Source: Candidatus Omnitrophota bacterium (GTDB lineage: Bacteria > Omnitrophota > Omnitrophia > Omnitrophales > Danuiimicrobiaceae). From it: a stretch of 7,562 nucleotides of DNA. Below the pieces are notes generated by a model, which was given only the letters and a program-made list of their open reading frames with translations, was not told where the DNA came from and made no database searches. Below, piece by piece: positions 5,249-7,562 of the stretch. Within the stretch, counting starts at the first letter, position 1. Each line of letters opens with the position of its first letter. Both the position numbers and the translations under genes were made by a program. The DNA is taken from positions 1 through 7,562 of the forward strand of contig JACQQO010000113.1 of NCBI GenBank assembly GCA_016206955.1, given 5' to 3'.

Positions 5249-7414
5249 TTATTTCACCTCTCCGGGAGTTCCCAAGCTCACTTTCAGGCCGCCAAAAAAA
5301 TTCCGCGGGTACGCAGGATCAATTCCATCGCCGCGAATCCGAGCGGTATAATTTTCGTTAAATAAATTGTTGATCCCCGCAAAAACGGAAAGATCGAACA
5401 TCTTCGCCAAATTCTTCAGGATTACCACTTCGCCCGTCAAATCCCAAACGGAATAATACGGGATATAGCGATTCGCGGTATGGGCATCGTCCGCAAAGTG
5501 ATCGTCCACTAAAGTGGCCAAGAGACTTAACTTCGCGTGGTCTTTTAAGTTGTAATTCGTGCCGAACTTGAGCGTAAACTGCGGCGCGTATTGCGGCGTA
5601 CGGTCTTCAGTGGGTCCATTTCTATAATCGGCATTGAGTAACGTCAAGGCGAAAAATTCCGAAAGAGAACCGATTTGTTCGGCATACTTCGAATGATTGA
5701 AATAATCAAATACCTTCACAAAATCGGCTTCGCCGTAAAACTCCACGCCTTGATGAAACGAATCACCTAAGTTTTTTACTTCATTGGCGATCGTTCCAAT
5801 CTGATCGTTAAAACTCAATATGAAGTAGCTCACATCCCAAGCCAAAAAATCAAATGGCTTTCCACGCAAACCCACATCGTATTGCCAAGCAGTTCCCTCT
5901 TCTAAATCTTCATTGACGATTTGATTCGTTCCCGTCGGCACGGCCTGCGTATAAATTTTGGGCCGGTAGGATTGTGAGAGATTGGTATAAGCTTGAATTT
6001 CTTTCGCAATTTCATAGGCAATTCCGCCGCCAAAAAGCGGGGCGAAATCGTAACTTGTTTCATCCGCAAGCGGCACAGTAGTTTTATCGAGATTCAATTT
6101 TTCATTGATATGCTGCCAAATATTTTCCAGCCGAACGCCGGGAGTCACCGTTAATTTCCCCCAACGGAAAATATTTTCGAGGAATGCCGAAAGATACCAT
6201 GTATCGCGATCGGATTTCTTTCTCAAAGTTCCAGAATCCGCGGCGCGCGTCAACCCCCGCTGGTCCTCCCGCGGCGAATGGGACGCAAAAGCATGAATTC
6301 CGCCGCTTACGGTATGAGTCTCGCCAAAAAGTTCGTAATTGTGCCGGAAGCGCGGCTCAAACCCTAAATTGTAAAAATCCTGCTCCTCGATACTATTCGT
6401 AGCTGAATTGGCACCCGCCGGAAGAGTTCCAAAACCCCCGCCGCGCTGACGCTTGCTGTATCTGCGGTAATGGCCGCCGTAGCCTAGTACATCAAGTTGA
6501 GTATCTTCCGAAAACTCATGTTCGTACTTTATGGTTCCATAATAACGCTCTAATCTGAAACGGTCATAGAAAAGCGTAGTCACGGTGTTGTCATTTTGGA
6601 GAAGTGCAGCGGTCAACCCGCCGGGCTCGCCATGCTCTTCATGATATTCATCATACGTCATCGTCAAACGAGAACTCGCTGTTTGATTTAAGACTGCTTT
6701 CACCCCGCTTGAAATCACTTGAAAGTCACTATTGTGATCGCGAAATCCCTCGCTTTGTCTTTCGTGAAAATAACCGTAATAACCCACAGGCCCTACGGTT
6801 CCCGCCGCAGAGTTATAGGTGGAAAAATAATCGAAGCTCCCAAACACATTTTCCGAATGCGTGACTAATTTGCGGTCCGTGGGAGGGTTTTTGGTCACAA
6901 AATTAAGCGCACCGCCCGGCTGAGGGCCATACATTAATGCCGCCCCTCCTCGGATGAACTCGATATTCTCAATCGTTTGTAAAGGCGGCGTATAATACGA
7001 TTCGGGATAACCAAACATGTCCGCATGAATCGGAACCCCATCTTTCATCACTTGCGTAAATTGAGCCCGATGCGGTTCAAGGCCGCGATAACCAATGCTG
7101 AAAAGCGGCGTGGTTTCCTCACTCACGAGCAAGCCCGGCGTTTTCACAAAGATTTGCCGAAAATTGTTGTTCGTAATCGGAGGAGGTTCTTCCAAATCAA
7201 TATTTGAGGTTTTCTTTCCAGCATTGATTTTTGTTCCCTGAACTTCGGAAAGAAAAATTGGTTTCTCTTCCGTTTTTATGCCTTTAACCACTACTTCTTT
7301 CAAAGTTTGATCTGTATTTTTTTTCTGTGTTTCCTCAGCCAACGAATCCGTTAAAAAACAAACGTTCGCCAGCAAAAAAATGAAGGTACCCAGCCTTAAA
7401 CTTTTGAAATTCAT
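5249..7414 (-). CDS. TonB-dependent outer-membrane receptor, FecA-like
   Basis: This 721-residue protein begins with a Sec signal peptide: basic residues K4 and R7, a hydrophobic core at 9-21, and likely cleavage after SLA at residue 26. A TonB-box-like stretch LKEVVVKG (38-45) follows. The plug domain (about 75-180) includes the FecA-type segment IGYRGLEPHRAQFTQVMKDG (107-126), then RGGAALMYGPQPGGALNFVT (155-174). The remaining ~540 residues form the 22-strand barrel, ending with INNLFNENYTARIRGDGIDP and NFFGGLKVSL. It should import a ferric chelate by analogy with FecA, but the ligand is not determined by sequence, and a corrinoid is conceivable given the BtuF-like gene downstream. There is no N-terminal STN signalling domain, so FecI/FecR-type surface signalling is not expected. 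The protein ends in GTPGEVK, six residues past the usual terminal hydrophobic/aromatic barrel signal. The start has AGGAG nine bases upstream. It leads the ExbB-ExbD-TonB-FTR1 operon. Confidence 0.94.
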   Translation of the reverse strand: MNFKSLRLGTFIFLLANVCFLTDSLAEETQKKNTDQTLKEVVVKGIKTEEKPIFLSEVQGTKINAGKKTSNIDLEEPPPITNNNFRQIFVKTPGLLVSEETTPLFSIGYRGLEPHRAQFTQVMKDGVPIHADMFGYPESYYTPPLQTIENIEFIRGGAALMYGPQPGGALNFVTKNPPTDRKLVTHSENVFGSFDYFSTYNSAAGTVGPVGYYGYFHERQSEGFRDHNSDFQVISSGVKAVLNQTASSRLTMTYDEYHEEHGEPGGLTAALLQNDNTVTTLFYDRFRLERYYGTIKYEHEFSEDTQLDVLGYGGHYRRYSKRQRGGGFGTLPAGANSATNSIEEQDFYNLGFEPRFRHNYELFGETHTVSGGIHAFASHSPREDQRGLTRAADSGTLRKKSDRDTWYLSAFLENIFRWGKLTVTPGVRLENIWQHINEKLNLDKTTVPLADETSYDFAPLFGGGIAYEIAKEIQAYTNLSQSYRPKIYTQAVPTGTNQIVNEDLEEGTAWQYDVGLRGKPFDFLAWDVSYFILSFNDQIGTIANEVKNLGDSFHQGVEFYGEADFVKVFDYFNHSKYAEQIGSLSEFFALTLLNADYRNGPTEDRTPQYAPQFTLKFGTNYNLKDHAKLSLLATLVDDHFADDAHTANRYIPYYSVWDLTGEVVILKNLAKMFDLSVFAGINNLFNENYTARIRGDGIDPAYPRNFFGGLKVSLGTPGEVK

Positions 7415-7423
7415 ATTGCATTA

Positions 7424-7428
7424 CTCCT
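7424..7428 (-). promoter_or_regulatory. Ribosome-binding site of the receptor gene
   Basis: The minus strand reads AGGAG, within an A-rich AAAAAAGGAG run, followed by nine bases and the ATG at 7414. Another ATG at 7419-7421 is out of frame and too close to the Shine-Dalgarno. The 7414 ATG also begins a proper signal peptide, which settles the start. Confidence 0.7.
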
Positions 7429-7562
7429 TTTTTAATTGTGATTTGGCTGGGTACTGAGTTCATTACTTTGGCCCATCCCTAGCTGTGAATTCCTAAAGAA
7501 CTGAAAACAGAGCGCCTCTCTCACTTATTGAGGATCAACTTTCCGGCTTTCGTAATGAGAAG
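7429..7562 (-). other. Upstream region of the iron-uptake operon; no convincing promoter or operator identified
   Basis: This is the only non-coding stretch of any length on the right side, and it should contain the operon promoter if transcription starts here. I see no good -35/-10 pair, no Fur-box-like GATAAT repeat and no cobalamin riboswitch core. Two short perfect palindromes are present: TTGA-GGA-TCAA at 7528-7538 and AGAG-CGC-CTCT at 7509-7519. Both are too short to name as operators. At the extreme right, a minus-strand frame from 7562 to a TGA at 7521-7523 encodes LLITKAGKLILNK and could be the tail of a preceding gene. The other two frames also stop within 36 bases, so this is not decisive. 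Confidence 0.3.

Noticed and set aside
1631..7085. Recurring GGCCTTGA-like octamer (about 1632, 2000, 3680, 7080)
   Set aside because: Each copy lies in a different codon context (SAL, GLE and ESALK segments) with unrelated surroundings, so it looks like chance or codon preference and not a repeat family.
7509..7519. Terminator of a preceding gene (AGAG-CGC-CTCT followed by GTTTTC on the minus strand)
   Set aside because: The stem is only 4 bp and the T-run is four bases, too weak to call.
7429..7562. Cobalamin riboswitch or Fur box upstream of the receptor
   Set aside because: No B12-box core and no GATAAT-type 19-bp operator could be found. The short palindromes at 7509-7519 and 7528-7538 are only 4 bp per arm.

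Overview
The window reads as one long gene train on the minus strand of a diderm (Gram-negative-type) bacterium. The diderm assignment is direct: it encodes an outer-membrane TonB-dependent receptor plus the ExbB, ExbD and TonB proteins that energise such receptors. Base composition looks moderate in GC, by eye only. The proteins do not fix a phylum, and none of the families present is lineage-specific.

Read in the direction of transcription (right to left): 7562-7415 is a 148-base leader region that may hold the tail of a preceding gene. Next come a FecA-like TonB-dependent receptor (7414-5249), ExbB (5247-4564), ExbD (4564-4166), TonB (4169-3570) and an FTR1/EfeU-type iron permease (3573-2746). 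These five genes are separated by 1 base or overlap by 1 to 4 bases, so they look like a single co-translated unit. Together they make a nearly self-contained iron uptake route. The receptor binds a ferric complex at the outer membrane, ExbB-ExbD-TonB supplies proton-motive-force energy, and FTR1 would take iron across the inner membrane. No ABC importer, periplasmic carrier or ferroxidase is visible.

After a 30-base gap the same strand continues with a CPBP-family membrane protease-like protein (2715-1888). It is followed by a BtuF-like 'cobalamin-binding' protein without a signal peptide (1883-924), a NUDIX hydrolase of the MTH1/8-oxo-dGTPase type (908-384), and a DUF309 protein that runs off the left edge (347-1).

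The most unusual structure is a 100-base composite palindrome at about 348-447, wedged between the NUDIX and DUF309 genes. It has a 12-bp perfect outer stem and three internal hairpins, giving a cloverleaf-like fold, and it is bracketed by TCAT on both sides. It encodes the last 19 residues and the stop codon of the NUDIX protein and supplies the ribosome-binding site of the DUF309 gene. Removing it in silico, with one TCAT copy, gives a continuous NUDIX frame that stops inside the start of the DUF309 gene, like the overlapping junctions elsewhere in the operon. I infer a small mobile palindromic repeat (MITE-like, or like the Rickettsia palindromic elements) that inserted between two overlapping genes.
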